NCBI GenBank assembly: GCA_017992055.1 | Contig: JAGOPK010000001.1 | Location: 972,573 to 1,036,572 of the forward strand | DNA from: Burkholderiaceae bacterium | GTDB lineage: Bacteria > Pseudomonadota > Gammaproteobacteria > Burkholderiales > Burkholderiaceae_C | DNA: 64,000 nucleotides | Reading direction: 5' to 3' | Shown: positions 54,083 to 64,000 of the stretch, one piece after another | Numbering within the stretch: position 1 is the first letter of the stretch | Layout of the letters: every line of letters begins with the position of its first letter | Position numbers and translations under genes: made by a program | Notes under the pieces: generated by a model | What the model was told of the DNA's origin: nothing | What the model saw: only the letters and a program-made list of their open reading frames with translations | The model's database searches: none

Positions 54083-55060
54083 TTACTTGGTCTCTTGAAC
54101 GGCCTTGACCAGGCGCTTCATGTCCGGCGTGGTCATGAACTTGTCGTAGACCGGGCCCATCACGGCCTGGAACGAGGCCTTGTCCACGTCGACGATCTGC
54201 GCGCCCTGGGACTTGACCGTGGCCAGCGACTTGGCCTCCTGCTCGTCCCACTTCTGGCGCTGGAAGGCCACCGATTCCTTGGCCGCCTTGCGCACCATGT
54301 CCTGCTCGGCCTTGGGCAGCTTGTCCCACACCACCTTGGACATCAGCAGCATCTCCGGCGCCATCGAATGCTCGGTCTTGGAGTAGATCTTCACCGCCTC
54401 CACATGCTTGGCCGTGTCGTAGCTGGGGATGTTGTTTTCGGCGGCGTCGATCAGGCCGGTCTTCAGGCCGGTGTAGACCTCGCCATAGGGCATGGGCGTG
54501 GCATTGGCGCCCATGGCGCTGACCAGGGCCACCCACAGCTCGCTTTGCTGCACGCGGATCTTCAGGCCCTTGGCATCGGCCACGGTCTTGATCGGCTTCT
54601 TGGCATAGATGCTGCGCGCGCCCGAGTCGTAGAAGGCCAGGCCGATGAAGCCGGCCGATTCGCAGCTCTTCAGGATCTCGTCGCCCACCGGGCCGTCCAG
54701 CACATGGCGCATGTGCTCGACCGAGCGGAACAGGAAGGGCATGGTCGGCACCTGGGTCAGCGGACACACGCCGTTCATCGGGCTGATGTTCACGCGGGTC
54801 AGGTCCAGCGCGCCGATCTTCACCTGGTCGATGGTCTCCTTCTCGGTGCCCAGCGCGCCCTTGTTGAAGACCTTGATCTTGTGCTTGCCGCCGCTGGCCT
54901 TGTCCAGCAGCTCGCTCATGCGCTTGACGGCCACCACGGTGGGGTAGTCGTCGGCATTGTGGATGTCGGCCGAGCGGAACTCGGCGGCCTGGGCGGCCAG
55001 CGGGGCCACGGCGGCGGCGGCCAGGGTGGTGGCCAGCAGGTGGCGGCGGAACGGGTTCAT
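54083..55060 (-). CDS. TRAP transporter periplasmic receptor (DctP type), likely uronate-binding
   Basis: 325 residues. A signal peptide (about 1-25) precedes a DctP fold. The carboxylate-binding Arg is in [20 protein letters not shown] and the ligand-contact segment is [18 protein letters not shown]. Related receptors with known ligands bind D-glucuronate or D-galacturonate, which fits the adjacent udh gene. The gap of 104 bp to udh shows no terminator. Confidence 0.93.
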   Translation of the reverse strand: MNPFRRHLLATTLAAAAVAPLAAQAAEFRSADIHNADDYPTVVAVKRMSELLDKASGGKHKIKVFNKGALGTEKETIDQVKIGALDLTRVNISPMNGVCPLTQVPTMPFLFRSVEHMRHVLDGPVGDEILKSCESAGFIGLAFYDSGARSIYAKKPIKTVADAKGLKIRVQQSELWVALVSAMGANATPMPYGEVYTGLKTGLIDAAENNIPSYDTAKHVEAVKIYSKTEHSMAPEMLLMSKVVWDKLPKAEQDMVRKAAKESVAFQRQKWDEQEAKSLATVKSQGAQIVDVDKASFQAVMGPVYDKFMTTPDMKRLVKAVQETK

Positions 55061-55164
55061 GGGGTCTCCTGTCGAAACGGCACGTCGGTGGAACGTCTGG
55101 GGCGGTCAGCGCGGGGCCGGCGTCAGTCCGGTTCCGCAGGAAAACGGGGCGGGGGCGGGGCCGT

Positions 55165-56010
55165 TCAGGCCCAGGGCGGGGGTGGGTCGTCGTCGTAGGG
55201 GCCCAGCTGCACGAAGCGGCCGCCCTGGTAGATCACCTTGGGGTCGCTGGCATCCAGCCAGGTGGGCTCGCTGGCCTCGACCTGGGCACGCCAGGCCTCG
55301 CTGGAATCCTGCGGCCGGTAGCCGATGTGGGCCGCCTGGCGGTTGTCCCACCAGACATGGCGGTTGTCGCTCATGCCGAAGACGATGCTGTGGCCGGCCA
55401 CCGGCGTGGTGAGGCTGGCCAGCACCAGGCGCTCCAGGTCGGCGATGCTCAGCCAGGTGGCCAGCATGCGTCGGTTCTCGGGCGCGGGCGTGACGCTGCC
55501 GATGCGCAGGCACACGGTCTGGATGCCGTGGCGGTCCCAGTACAGGCGCGACAGGTCCTCGCCGAAGGCCTTGCTCAGGCCGTACAGGCCATCGGGCCGC
55601 GGCGGTGCCGAGGCATCGATGGTCTGGTCCTGGCGGTAGAAGCCGGTGACGTGGTTGCTGCTGGCAAACACCACGCGCTTGACGCCCTGGCGGCGCGCGG
55701 CCTCGTAGAGATTGAACAGGCCCACGATGTTGGCCTGCAGGATCGGCGCCCAGGCCGCCTCCACCGAGATGCCGCCCAGGTGCACCACCGCATCCACGCC
55801 CTCCAGCAGCTTGTGCATGGCGGCGGCGTCTTCCAGCGCCGCCGGCATCAGCTCCTCGCCTGGCGCGGCCTCGCCCAGCGGGCCGATGTCGGACAGGCGC
55901 AGGTGCGTGCAATGCGCGCGCAGCCGCGGCCGCAGCTGGCGGCCGATGCCGCCGGCGGCACCGGTGAGCAGCAGGCGGTGAAAGCGCAGAGGTGCGGGAG
56001 TGGGGTTCAT
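55165..56010 (-). CDS. udh: Uronate dehydrogenase
   Basis: 281-residue short-chain/extended SDR that oxidises galacturonate or glucuronate to the aldaro-lactone with NAD. The cofactor site LLLTGAAGGIGRQLRPRLR (about 13-31) is followed by the Asp of LRLSDIG that selects NAD, then VVFASSNHVTGFYRQ and the YGLSKAFGEDLSRL catalytic Tyr-Lys. VCLRIGSVTPAPENRRML and HVWWDNRQA also fit the family. It is slightly longer than the 265-270 usual. The ATG at 56010 follows the operator at 56011-56030 directly, so a leader is short or the true start lies a little downstream. Confidence 0.93.
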   Translation of the reverse strand: MNPTPAPLRFHRLLLTGAAGGIGRQLRPRLRAHCTHLRLSDIGPLGEAAPGEELMPAALEDAAAMHKLLEGVDAVVHLGGISVEAAWAPILQANIVGLFNLYEAARRQGVKRVVFASSNHVTGFYRQDQTIDASAPPRPDGLYGLSKAFGEDLSRLYWDRHGIQTVCLRIGSVTPAPENRRMLATWLSIADLERLVLASLTTPVAGHSIVFGMSDNRHVWWDNRQAAHIGYRPQDSSEAWRAQVEASEPTWLDASDPKVIYQGGRFVQLGPYDDDPPPPWA

Positions 56011-56030
56011 GTTGTCTGATATCGTACAAC
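56011..56030. promoter_or_regulatory. Palindromic operator candidate at the udh start
   Basis: GTTGTCTGATATCGTACAAC, with arms GTTGT and ACAAC around a GATATC-like centre. It abuts the udh start codon in the 79-bp gap after the IclR gene. Most similar to the site at 46589-46606. Its form suits a GntR- or IclR-type regulator. Confidence 0.62.
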
Positions 56031-56089
56031 TGTACTGCCGACAGTGGCATTCGGGAAACAACCAGTTCCCGGCCGCCGCCGCGGCCGGC

Positions 56090-56944
56090 TCAGCGCCGTG
56101 CCGGTGCCGGGTCCAGCGGAAATTGCGTGCAGCCCAGGCCCTGCGAGATGCTGCGGCTGGCCGCGGTGAGCATGGCCACCACCTCGGGCGTGCGCGCCTC
56201 GTCGTAGCGGAAGGTGGGAAACGAGACGCTGAGCCCGGCGATGGGCTGGTTCAGCCGGTCGAAGATGGGCACGCCCAGGCAGCGGATGTGCTCGTCGAAC
56301 TCCTCGCGGTCCTCGCCGAAGCCCTGGCCGCGCACACGGTCCAGCTCGGCCAGGTAGGCGTCGCGCTCGACGATGGTCTTGTCGCGAAAGCGCTTGAACT
56401 CGGCGCCATCGAGGATGAGGTCGCGGCGCTCGGGATGCTCCCAGGCCATCAGCACCTTGCCGATGGCCGTGCAGTGCAGCGGCGCACGCCGGCCGACGCG
56501 CGAGTACATGCCCAGCATGTGGCGGCTGTCGACCTTGTGCACATAGATGATCTCGCTGTCGATCAGCATGCCCATGTGCACCGTCTCGCCGGTGCGGTCG
56601 GCCAGCATCTGCATCGGGTGCTTGGCCAGTTCCACCAGGTCGGGATGCTGCAGCGCCTTGGTGCCCAGCTCGAACATCTTCATGTTCAGGCCGTAGCGCT
56701 CGCTGTCGCCGTCCTGGCGCACATAGCCCAGGGTCTTCATGGTCTGCAGAAAGCGGTAGACCGTGGCCTTGGGCATGGCCAGGCGCACCGACAGCTCGGA
56801 CACCCCGGTCTCGGCATGCTCGCCCAGGGCCTGCAGGATGGCAAAGACCTTGAGCACGGCCGCCACCGATTCGGGTTGCCGGCTGTCGAGTGCGTCGTCG
56901 TCCATGGATCGGTGTGCTTGTTGAAATGCTGTTTCAGCACTCAT
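56090..56944 (-). CDS. IclR-family regulator of pectin/uronate genes
   Basis: 284 residues. The winged helix reads GVSELSVRLAMPKATVYRFL (about 54-73), and the effector domain has MGMLIDSEIIYVHKVDS and HCTAIGKVLMAWEHPERRD. KdgR of enterobacteria, the classical pectin regulator, belongs to this family, so a similar role is likely. The ATG at 56944 overlaps the stop of the pectinesterase gene (ATGA), so it is co-translated with pectin genes; an internal ATG at 56905 is less likely. Confidence 0.9.
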   Translation of the reverse strand: MSAETAFQQAHRSMDDDALDSRQPESVAAVLKVFAILQALGEHAETGVSELSVRLAMPKATVYRFLQTMKTLGYVRQDGDSERYGLNMKMFELGTKALQHPDLVELAKHPMQMLADRTGETVHMGMLIDSEIIYVHKVDSRHMLGMYSRVGRRAPLHCTAIGKVLMAWEHPERRDLILDGAEFKRFRDKTIVERDAYLAELDRVRGQGFGEDREEFDEHIRCLGVPIFDRLNQPIAGLSVSFPTFRYDEARTPEVVAMLTAASRSISQGLGCTQFPLDPAPARR

Positions 56945-58410
56945 TGTCGCTGCCCCGACTGCGCTTTCGCGCTCAGGAGGTTGAGATATTCGGCCAGCCA
57001 GGGCTGCGCCGGTGCAGGCCGCTGCCAGCCCCAGCGCGACGGATCGTGGCCGGCGGTCTGCAGGGCCTGCCACAGCGCGTCGCTGTCGGTCATCACGCGG
57101 CGGAAGGCCGGCTGCGTGGGCTGGCTGCTCCAGTCGGCCCAGGGCGCATCGGCACGCAGATGCGGGCCCAGGCGCGAGCGCAGCACCACCATGCGGCCCA
57201 CGGCTTCCAGGCTGGCGGCCGGCAGCAGGCGGCCGTCGGCCGGCAGGCTGGCACCGACGGCCAGGGCCGGCTCGGGCAGGCAGCGCGGGCCATTGGGCTG
57301 ATCGGCCGTGGCCTGGCCATAGGGGCTGCAGCGGGCGCCGGCAAACCACTGGCGCGCCAGGTGCACCTGGCCAGGGCGCTCGGGCGCGGCCAGGCCCTGG
57401 CCGTCGCTGCTGAAGTCGCAGTCGTCGAAGACGAAGCCATAGGTTGCACGCCGCGCCGTGCTGGGCGCGGCCACCCAACCGTTGCTGGCGCCACCGCCGC
57501 CCGGCCGAGCGCCCAGGAAGCGGATCTCCGAGCGCCCGAACCAGGCGATGGCATTGCCGAAGATGAAGTCCACGTCGCCAGCCACCAGGCTGCGGTGCAC
57601 GGCCACGCGGGCCACGGCATCCGGGCCGGGGCTGCGCAGGTACAGCGTGTCCTGCCAGCCCCACAGCTGCACCTGCTCCAGGTGCACGCGGTCGGCGCCT
57701 TCGGTCATCAGGGCCACCGCCTGCTGGGCCGGGCCGGGCTGGTCGAGCTGGAAGCGGTTGGCCACGCTCACGCCGCGCAGCTGGAAGCCGTGGTTGCGCA
57801 CGCGCAGCGTGGCGGTGCAGCCGGTGCCGATGCGCGGATTGCGCGCGCAGGCGCGCAGCGGCTCGGCGATGTCGGGGTGCTGGTCGGTGGCATCGAACAC
57901 CGCGCCATGGCGGCGCAGCAGCTCGGCACCGGTCATCTGGCTGTGCAGGCCGGCCTCGATGCGCACGGCCTCGGGCGTGGCGCCCAGGCCCCACAGCGTG
58001 ACCGGCAGCGGCGTCGACGGCACCACCACCAGCTCGTTGTAGCGGCCCGGCGCGATGGCGATGTAGAGCCGCGGCGTGCCGGCATGGCGGCCGGCCAGCG
58101 CATCCTGGTGGGCCTGCCCTAAGGCGGCCTGCACGGTGGCGAAGATGCGCTGCCCGTCGGCGCGCGCCGGGTCGACCTCGTAGTGCCAGCGCGCCGGCCG
58201 TGCATCGCCGGTGATCACCGCATCGGCCAGCGGGTCCCAGCCGTCGCGCTGCAGCGCGTCCAGCGGGCCGGCGGCGGCCAGCACCTCGCGGCGCTGATAG
58301 GCCTGTGCCTGGGCGTCGCTGAGCTGGGGACGCTGCGCACCGGCGCCCGCCGCGGCCAGCAGCAGCGTCCAGGCCAGGGTGCGTAGCGGCAACGGCAGCG
58401 ACAGCGGCAT
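56941..58410 (-). CDS. pemA: Secreted pectin methylesterase (CE8)
   Basis: 489 residues. A signal peptide (MPLSLPLPLRTLAWTLLLAA, cleaved near AGAQ) precedes a parallel beta-helix with the pectinesterase motifs GWQDTLYLRS and AGDVDFIFGNAIAWFG, which carry the two catalytic Asp, and the Arg of QHLARQWFAGARC-like VHLARQWFAGARC. It removes methyl esters from pectin outside the cytoplasm so that lyases can act. No pectate lyase or polygalacturonase is in the window. Confidence 0.92.
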   Translation of the reverse strand: MPLSLPLPLRTLAWTLLLAAAGAGAQRPQLSDAQAQAYQRREVLAAAGPLDALQRDGWDPLADAVITGDARPARWHYEVDPARADGQRIFATVQAALGQAHQDALAGRHAGTPRLYIAIAPGRYNELVVVPSTPLPVTLWGLGATPEAVRIEAGLHSQMTGAELLRRHGAVFDATDQHPDIAEPLRACARNPRIGTGCTATLRVRNHGFQLRGVSVANRFQLDQPGPAQQAVALMTEGADRVHLEQVQLWGWQDTLYLRSPGPDAVARVAVHRSLVAGDVDFIFGNAIAWFGRSEIRFLGARPGGGGASNGWVAAPSTARRATYGFVFDDCDFSSDGQGLAAPERPGQVHLARQWFAGARCSPYGQATADQPNGPRCLPEPALAVGASLPADGRLLPAASLEAVGRMVVLRSRLGPHLRADAPWADWSSQPTQPAFRRVMTDSDALWQALQTAGHDPSRWGWQRPAPAQPWLAEYLNLLSAKAQSGQRQ

Positions 58411-58415
58411 GGCGC

Positions 58416-59579
58416 TCAGAGGTCGACCAGGAACAGCCCGGGCTCGCCGGCCTTGTCGCAGCTGAACAGCACCTGCTTGTCGTCGGGCGTGAAGCTGGGA
58501 TGCGGGTGCGTGACCTGGCGGTCGCCCTTGTAGACGCCCCAGCTGCTGTCGTGGCGGGCCAGCTTGCGGGTGGTGCCGGCCTTCAGGTCGAACACATGCA
58601 GATAGGGGTCGCCGGTGAGCATGGCATTGCTGGCCGTGCTGTCGTTGCTGACCTGGCCGCAGCCGTCGCCGACGATCAGCGTGCCGTCGTGGTTGCTCAT
58701 CAGGTGCGAGCAGGGCGGCATCTGCGTCAGCACCTTGTTCTCCAGCGTCACCGGGTCCAGGCTGCAGATGAAGCGCTCGGGCGCATCGTGGCGGTAGCTC
58801 ACATAGATCATCGCGCTGCCATCGGGCACCCAGAACTCGTGGGTGCAGCTCTCGCCGTTGGCGTGCTCCTTGCCGCAGCGGCGGTTGCTGCCGTCTTCGT
58901 TGATGAACCACATGCGCGCATCGATCAGGTCGTGCGGGCCCTCGTGGCAATAGGCCACCGTCTGGTCGTCGAAGGGCCGGTACTGCGGATGGCCCAGCCA
59001 GCCCTTCTGCTCCAGGATCAGGTTCTGCCGGCCCTGGTGGGGGCCGCTCAGGTCGACGCTGAACAGCCGGCAGCGCGGCTGCTTGTGGAACATCTGATTG
59101 AACTTGCTCCAGTCCGACAGCGGAAACCAGTCCTCGGCCGCGATCTCGATGCCGACCATCTTGGTGCAATCGCTGTTGCTGACCCAGGTGCCATAGCCCA
59201 CCCAGCCCTCGGGCACGACATAGACTACCTCTTCCTGCAGCGTGGCCAGGTCCAGCCGGATCAGCGCTCGCTTGGCGCGCACGAAGTACAGGTGCCGGTC
59301 GTCGGGGCTCATGAAGCCGCCGAAGGTGTTTTCATCCGGCTGGTCGGTCAGCTGCAGGCAGTCGCCGCTCTTCAGGTCCAGCAGGTGGTAGTTCCAGTCG
59401 GTGCCGGGGCCGAACTCGCCGCCGAAGATCAGCTTGGAGCCGTCGTTGCTGAAGCACTTCTGGTAGAAGTAGTTGCGGTGGCAGGTGATGTCGGGCGGCG
59501 TCAGCCGCGTCACGCGGGCGCCGGTGTCGGGGTCGGTGCTGACGGCAAAGGGCAGGCGGCGGACGGTGTGCTTGGGCAT
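58416..59579 (-). CDS. ogl: Oligogalacturonate lyase (PL22)
   Basis: 387 residues, the family length of about 388. A cytoplasmic seven-bladed propeller that splits short oligogalacturonides to 4-deoxy-5-keto-uronate. Family hallmarks include DITCHRNYFYQKCFSNDGSK, WNYHLLDLKSG, CHEGPHDLIDARMWFINEDG and CTHEFWVPDG; the conserved His residues in these segments bind the metal. It lies 5 bp upstream of pemA and 12 bp downstream of the receptor gene. Confidence 0.95.
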   Translation of the reverse strand: MPKHTVRRLPFAVSTDPDTGARVTRLTPPDITCHRNYFYQKCFSNDGSKLIFGGEFGPGTDWNYHLLDLKSGDCLQLTDQPDENTFGGFMSPDDRHLYFVRAKRALIRLDLATLQEEVVYVVPEGWVGYGTWVSNSDCTKMVGIEIAAEDWFPLSDWSKFNQMFHKQPRCRLFSVDLSGPHQGRQNLILEQKGWLGHPQYRPFDDQTVAYCHEGPHDLIDARMWFINEDGSNRRCGKEHANGESCTHEFWVPDGSAMIYVSYRHDAPERFICSLDPVTLENKVLTQMPPCSHLMSNHDGTLIVGDGCGQVSNDSTASNAMLTGDPYLHVFDLKAGTTRKLARHDSSWGVYKGDRQVTHPHPSFTPDDKQVLFSCDKAGEPGLFLVDL

Positions 59580-59591
59580 GGTGGGGGGCGA

Positions 59592-60901
59592 TCAGTGGAT
59601 GCGCTTGAGCAGGGCATTGCCGTGGCTCAGCAGGCGTTCGGCGGCCTCGGCGGTGTGGAGCTTGTTGTAGGCCACGCGCTCGAACACGTCGCGCAGGAAC
59701 TTGCGCATGCGTGCGTCTTCCAGCACCGGCGAGGGCAAGGGGATCTGGCCCGACTGGCGCTGGGCCTGGATCTGGCGGAAGGCCTGCAGCTCCAGCGGGC
59801 TGAGCTTCTTGTCGGCCATGGCCACCTCCAGCGCGCTGCGCGCCGAGGGCAGGCCACGCACCAGGCCGAGGGTGCGTGCGGCATCGGGGTCGCTGACCAG
59901 AAAGCCGATGAAGCGCGCCGCCCATTCGGCATGGCGCGTGCGCTTGCTGGCCGAGAACAGCATTGCCGGACGGCCAAATACGCCGGAGGAGCGTGCTCCC
60001 GGCAGCATCAGCGGGTTGCCGATGGTCAGGCGCTGCTGCTTGTCCAGCGTGCTCTGGCGCAGGCGGATGGTCGAGTCCCAGGTGTAGTTGCCGGCCCAGC
60101 GGCCGGTCACCCAGTCGGGCTGCTGCTCGGTGGGCTTGTCGGCGCCGCCCAGGCTGGCGCGGTAGCGCAGCGGCGTGGCCACATGCTCGGACGCCAGGCG
60201 CTGGAAGCAGGCCACCCAGTCGTGCAAGGCCTCGCGGGTCATCGCCACGCGGGGCTCTGTGGGGTGCAGATAGGCCATGCCATGGCGCTGGTGCACCCAG
60301 CTCTGCGACAGCAGCAGCATGTCGTAGATCTCGCCGTCCAGCGGATAGGCGCGTTCGCCCAGGCGCTGGCGGAACAGCGGCCCGGCGGCGAACAGCGCGT
60401 CCCAGCTGTCGGGCACCGGCAGGCCGGCGCGCTCGAAGGCCGCCGCATTCCACAGGAACAGCCGCGCCGAATAGGACGGCGGCAGGCCGTTCAGCTTGCC
60501 CTGCAGCGTGCACAGCGCACGGTCCTCGTCGCTGAACTGGGCCAGCTCGGCGGCCGGCAGATGGCGGCCCAGGTCGAGGAAGCCCGAGCCGTCCTTGCTG
60601 AACATGGCCAGCCAGGCCCAGTTGATCTGCATGATGTCGGGCTCGGTGCCCCCGACCATCTGCATCGTCAGCTTCTCCAGGTAGCCGTTGAAGCCCATGT
60701 ACTCGGCCTTGATCTTCACGCCCGGATGGCGCGATTCGAACAAGGCAATGGCTTCCAGCGTGCGCTTGTGGCGCTCGCCGCCGCCCCACCAGCCAAAGCG
60801 CAGCTGCACCGGTGCGGGGCTCTGGGCGCGCAGGCCCAGCGGCGCAGCCAGGCCGGCGGCCAGCAGGCTGCGGCGTGACATCACGGTTTGCTGCATCGTG
60901 C

Positions 60902-60905
<4 letters not shown>
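59592..60905 (-). CDS. togB: Oligogalacturonide ABC receptor (TogB-like, family 1 SBP)
   Basis: 437 residues. A twin-arginine-like signal (MSRRSLLAAGLAAPLGLRAQ, starting at about residue 9) precedes a family 1 sugar-binding protein (LRFGWWGGGERHKRTLEAI, VKIKAEYMGFNGYLEKLTMQ). The WGGGERH start and EPDIMQINWAWL resemble TogB. The GTG at 60905 overlaps the stop of the ATPase gene; the ATG at 60896 is the other option. Specificity for oligogalacturonides is inferred from the neighbours. Confidence 0.86.
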
Positions 60906-62053
<1,148 letters not shown>

Positions 62054-62061
62054 GGGAGAAA

Positions 62062-62970
62062 TCAGCCTTTGATGCCAGACGACGTGGCGCTTTCGATGAA
62101 GTGGCGCTGCGCGGCAAAGAACACGGCCACCGAGGGGATCAGGGCCACCACCGAGATGGCGATGGCACTGGACCATTCGACCTCCTCGGTGGCGCCTATG
62201 CTCATCTTCAGCGCCAGCGACACCGGGTACTTTTCCACCGTGCTCAGGTAGATCAGCGGGCTCATGAAGTCGTTCATGGTCCAGATGAACTGGAACACGA
62301 CCACCGAGACGATGGCCGGCTTGAGCATGGGCACGACGATGTGCCACAGCAGCTGCAGCGCATTGCAGCCGTCGATGACCGCGGCCTCCTCCATGTCGCG
62401 CGGGATGCCGCGCAGAAACTGCACCAGCATGAACACGAAGAAGGTGTCGGTGGCAAAGGCCGAGGGCACGATGATGGGCAGGTAGCTGTCCAGCCAGCCG
62501 AACTCGCGGAACATCAGGTACTGCGGGATGCGCAGGATCACATGCGGCAGCATCATCGTCGCCACCATGATGCCGAACAGCCACTTCTTGCCCCAGAACT
62601 CGAAGCGCGCAAAGGCATAGGCCACCAGCACGCAGCTGATGACCGTGACCACGATGCGCGGCACGGCGATCAGAAAGCTGTTGAGGAAGTAGGTGGCGAA
62701 GGTGAACTCGGTGCTGGTCTTCCAGCCCTTCACATACGACTCGAAGTTCCAGGTGGAGGGCCAGAAGCCGGCCGAGCCGAAGATCTCGGCATTGCTCTTG
62801 AAGGACGCCCCCACCAGCCAGACGATGGGGTAGAGCATCAGCACCGACACCGCGCCCAGCACCAGGTAGCGCAGCGCCAGCTGCAGCTGCTCCTTGCGGC
62901 GGGTGCGGGCGGCTTCGCGACGGCCCAGGTCGAGGGCGGCCGCGTCCAGCGAATCCAGCGTGGCGCTCAC
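62062..62970 (-). CDS. togN: ABC sugar permease (MalG/TogN type)
   Basis: 302 residues with six membrane helices and the MalG-type EAA loop EEAAVIDGCNALQLLWHIVVP (only EEAAVIDGCNALQLLW cited as motif) at about 210-225. The C-terminus RHFIESATSSGIKG, ending in KG, is typical of this subfamily. It overlaps the upstream permease gene by 4 bp. Start at 62970 gives the normal length. Confidence 0.9.
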   Translation of the reverse strand: MSATLDSLDAAALDLGRREAARTRRKEQLQLALRYLVLGAVSVLMLYPIVWLVGASFKSNAEIFGSAGFWPSTWNFESYVKGWKTSTEFTFATYFLNSFLIAVPRIVVTVISCVLVAYAFARFEFWGKKWLFGIMVATMMLPHVILRIPQYLMFREFGWLDSYLPIIVPSAFATDTFFVFMLVQFLRGIPRDMEEAAVIDGCNALQLLWHIVVPMLKPAIVSVVVFQFIWTMNDFMSPLIYLSTVEKYPVSLALKMSIGATEEVEWSSAIAISVVALIPSVAVFFAAQRHFIESATSSGIKG

Positions 62971-63854
62971 TTGGCACGCTCCTTCTCGCCGGCATAGAAC
63001 ACCCAGTAGCGGGAACTCCAGAAGCTGATCGCGCTGAAGGCGCCGACCACGGCAAACAGCACCCAGCTCATGGCCGCGCCATAGCCCAGGTTGAAGTAGC
63101 GGAAGCTCTCTTCATAGATGTACAGGCTGAGCAGGTAGGTGCTTTGCAGCGGCCCGCCCTCGGTGACCATGTAGGGGCCGTTGAACTCCTGGAAGCCGTG
63201 CACCAGCTGCATGATCAGGTTGAAGAAGATCACCGGCGTGATCAGCGGCACCGTGATGCGGATGAACTGCTGCCACTTGCTGGCGCCATCGAGCTCGGCG
63301 GCCTCGTACAGGCTGGTCGGCACGTTCTGCAGCGCGGCCAGGAAGATCACCATCGACGAGCCGAACTGCCAGGTGAACAGCAGCACGATGGTCCACATCG
63401 CATGGCTTTCGTCGGCCAGCCACATCACCGGCTCCAGGCCCACCGAAATAAGCACCTGGTTGACCAGGCCGTGGCGGGCAAAGATGAAGCGCCACAGCAC
63501 CGCCACCGCGATGGAGCCGCCCAGGATGGACGGCAGGTAGAAGGCCGCGCGGAAGAAGCCGATGCCGCGCAGCTTGTAGTTCAGCACATGGGCCACCAGC
63601 AGCGCGAAGCCCACGCGCAGCGGCACGGCCAGGGCCACGAACCACAGCGTGGCGCCCATGCTGCTGCGGAAGGTGGGGTCATGCAGCGCCAGCTGGGCAT
63701 AGTTGTCCAGGCCTACGAACTGCGGCGGCCTGAACACCTCGTACTGCGAGAAGCTGAGCGCAAAGCTCATCACGAACGGGAACAGCTTGAAGCCCAGCAC
63801 GCCCAGCACAAAGGGCAGGGCGAACAGGAAGCCGACTTTTCTGTTCTCGTACAT
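62967..63854 (-). CDS. togM: ABC sugar permease (MalF/TogM type)
   Basis: 295 residues with six membrane helices. The EAA loop is YEAAELDGASKWQQFIRITV (about 186-205). It starts with MYENRKVGFLFALPFVLGVL, a usual form for MalF-type permeases in this family. It is encoded 12 bp after kduD and overlaps the next permease gene. Confidence 0.9.
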   Translation of the reverse strand: MYENRKVGFLFALPFVLGVLGFKLFPFVMSFALSFSQYEVFRPPQFVGLDNYAQLALHDPTFRSSMGATLWFVALAVPLRVGFALLVAHVLNYKLRGIGFFRAAFYLPSILGGSIAVAVLWRFIFARHGLVNQVLISVGLEPVMWLADESHAMWTIVLLFTWQFGSSMVIFLAALQNVPTSLYEAAELDGASKWQQFIRITVPLITPVIFFNLIMQLVHGFQEFNGPYMVTEGGPLQSTYLLSLYIYEESFRYFNLGYGAAMSWVLFAVVGAFSAISFWSSRYWVFYAGEKERAK

Positions 63855-63866
63855 GACCAGGCGGGA

Positions 63867-64000
63867 TCAGCGTGCCAGCCAGCCACCATCGACAGCGATG
63901 GTGTAGCCGTTGACGTAGTCGGATGCCTGTGAGGCCAGGAACACCACCGGGCCGGCCAGGTCGTCCGGCGTGCCCCAGCGGCCGGCCGGGATGCGTTCCA
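63867..64000 (-). CDS. kduD: KduD, 2-dehydro-3-deoxy-D-gluconate 5-dehydrogenase (C-terminal end only)
   Basis: Only the last 43 codons are in the window; the gene continues beyond base 64000. The readable end contains [20 protein letters not shown] and [18 protein letters not shown] before the TGA, the C-terminal pattern of classical SDRs and very close to KduD. KduD reduces 2,5-diketo-3-deoxygluconate made from the oligogalacturonate lyase product. It heads the visible tog-ogl-pemA-iclR run. Confidence 0.85.
   Translation of the reverse strand, partial: ERIPAGRWGTPDDLAGPVVFLASQASDYVNGYTIAVDGGWLAR

Noticed and set aside
54090-54110. CTTGAACGGCCTTGACC near the end of the DctP-type gene as an FNR box
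   Set aside because: The second half-site is not TCAA, and it lies within coding sequence.

Overview
The window comes from a very GC-rich, facultatively denitrifying betaproteobacterium, most likely a Burkholderiales of the Rubrivivax/Ideonella/Leptothrix/Roseateles type. That placement is inferred from high-GC codon use, a nirS-type denitrification locus, an intracellular PHA depolymerase, Bug-type solute receptors and an oxidative uronate pathway. No tRNA, rRNA, insertion sequence, prophage or CRISPR array was seen.

Region 1 (1-10552), nitrite reduction. On the minus strand run nirS, a tetraheme NirT, a heme-binding cytochrome with an odd CX3CH motif, a cupredoxin, an unrecognised exported protein, nirC, nirF, a nirDL fusion, nirG, nirH and nirJ (cut by the window start). 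nirE is divergent from nirS. Region 2 (10548-17228), the complete ccmABCDEFGHI operon for cytochrome c maturation. Region 3 (17204-25746), housekeeping and accessory genes: an orphan prepilin-like protein, a methyltransferase, a flavoprotein, a MarR-controlled EmrAB/NodT-type efflux operon and an exported helix-hairpin-helix protein.

Region 4 (25755-38494), nitrate and nitric oxide reduction. napDAGHBC runs on the minus strand and norCBQ, a polyferredoxin gene, norD and a Dnr/Nnr-type Crp/Fnr regulator run on the plus strand. Eight FNR/NNR-like sites (TTGA-N6-TCAA or close variants) precede nirS/nirE, nirC, ccmA, napA, napD/norC (three sites) and the regulator itself. They suggest one anaerobic, NO-responsive regulon that makes nitrite reductase, its heme d1, NO reductase, periplasmic nitrate reductase and the heme c attachment machinery together. 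At three of these sites the TGA stop of the upstream gene lies inside the box.

Region 5 (38495-48535), mixed genes: a DsbA/FrnE-like protein, a glycerate 2-kinase family enzyme, a GST, PHA depolymerase, a GFA-family protein, DUF817, DUF924, LysR plus cupin, a thioesterase, a Bug receptor and a zinc-ribbon membrane protein.

Region 6 (48662-64000, all minus strand), pectin and galacturonate use: kduD (cut by the window end), a TogMNAB-like oligogalacturonide ABC transporter, oligogalacturonate lyase, pectin methylesterase, an IclR regulator, uronate dehydrogenase, a TRAP transporter, an SMP-30 lactonase, a second Bug receptor and galactarate dehydratase. Together they support import and lyase cleavage of oligogalacturonides, and oxidation of free galacturonate through galactarate. 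An 18-bp site before udh is nearly repeated before the distant Bug gene at 46654, which hints at a shared regulator.
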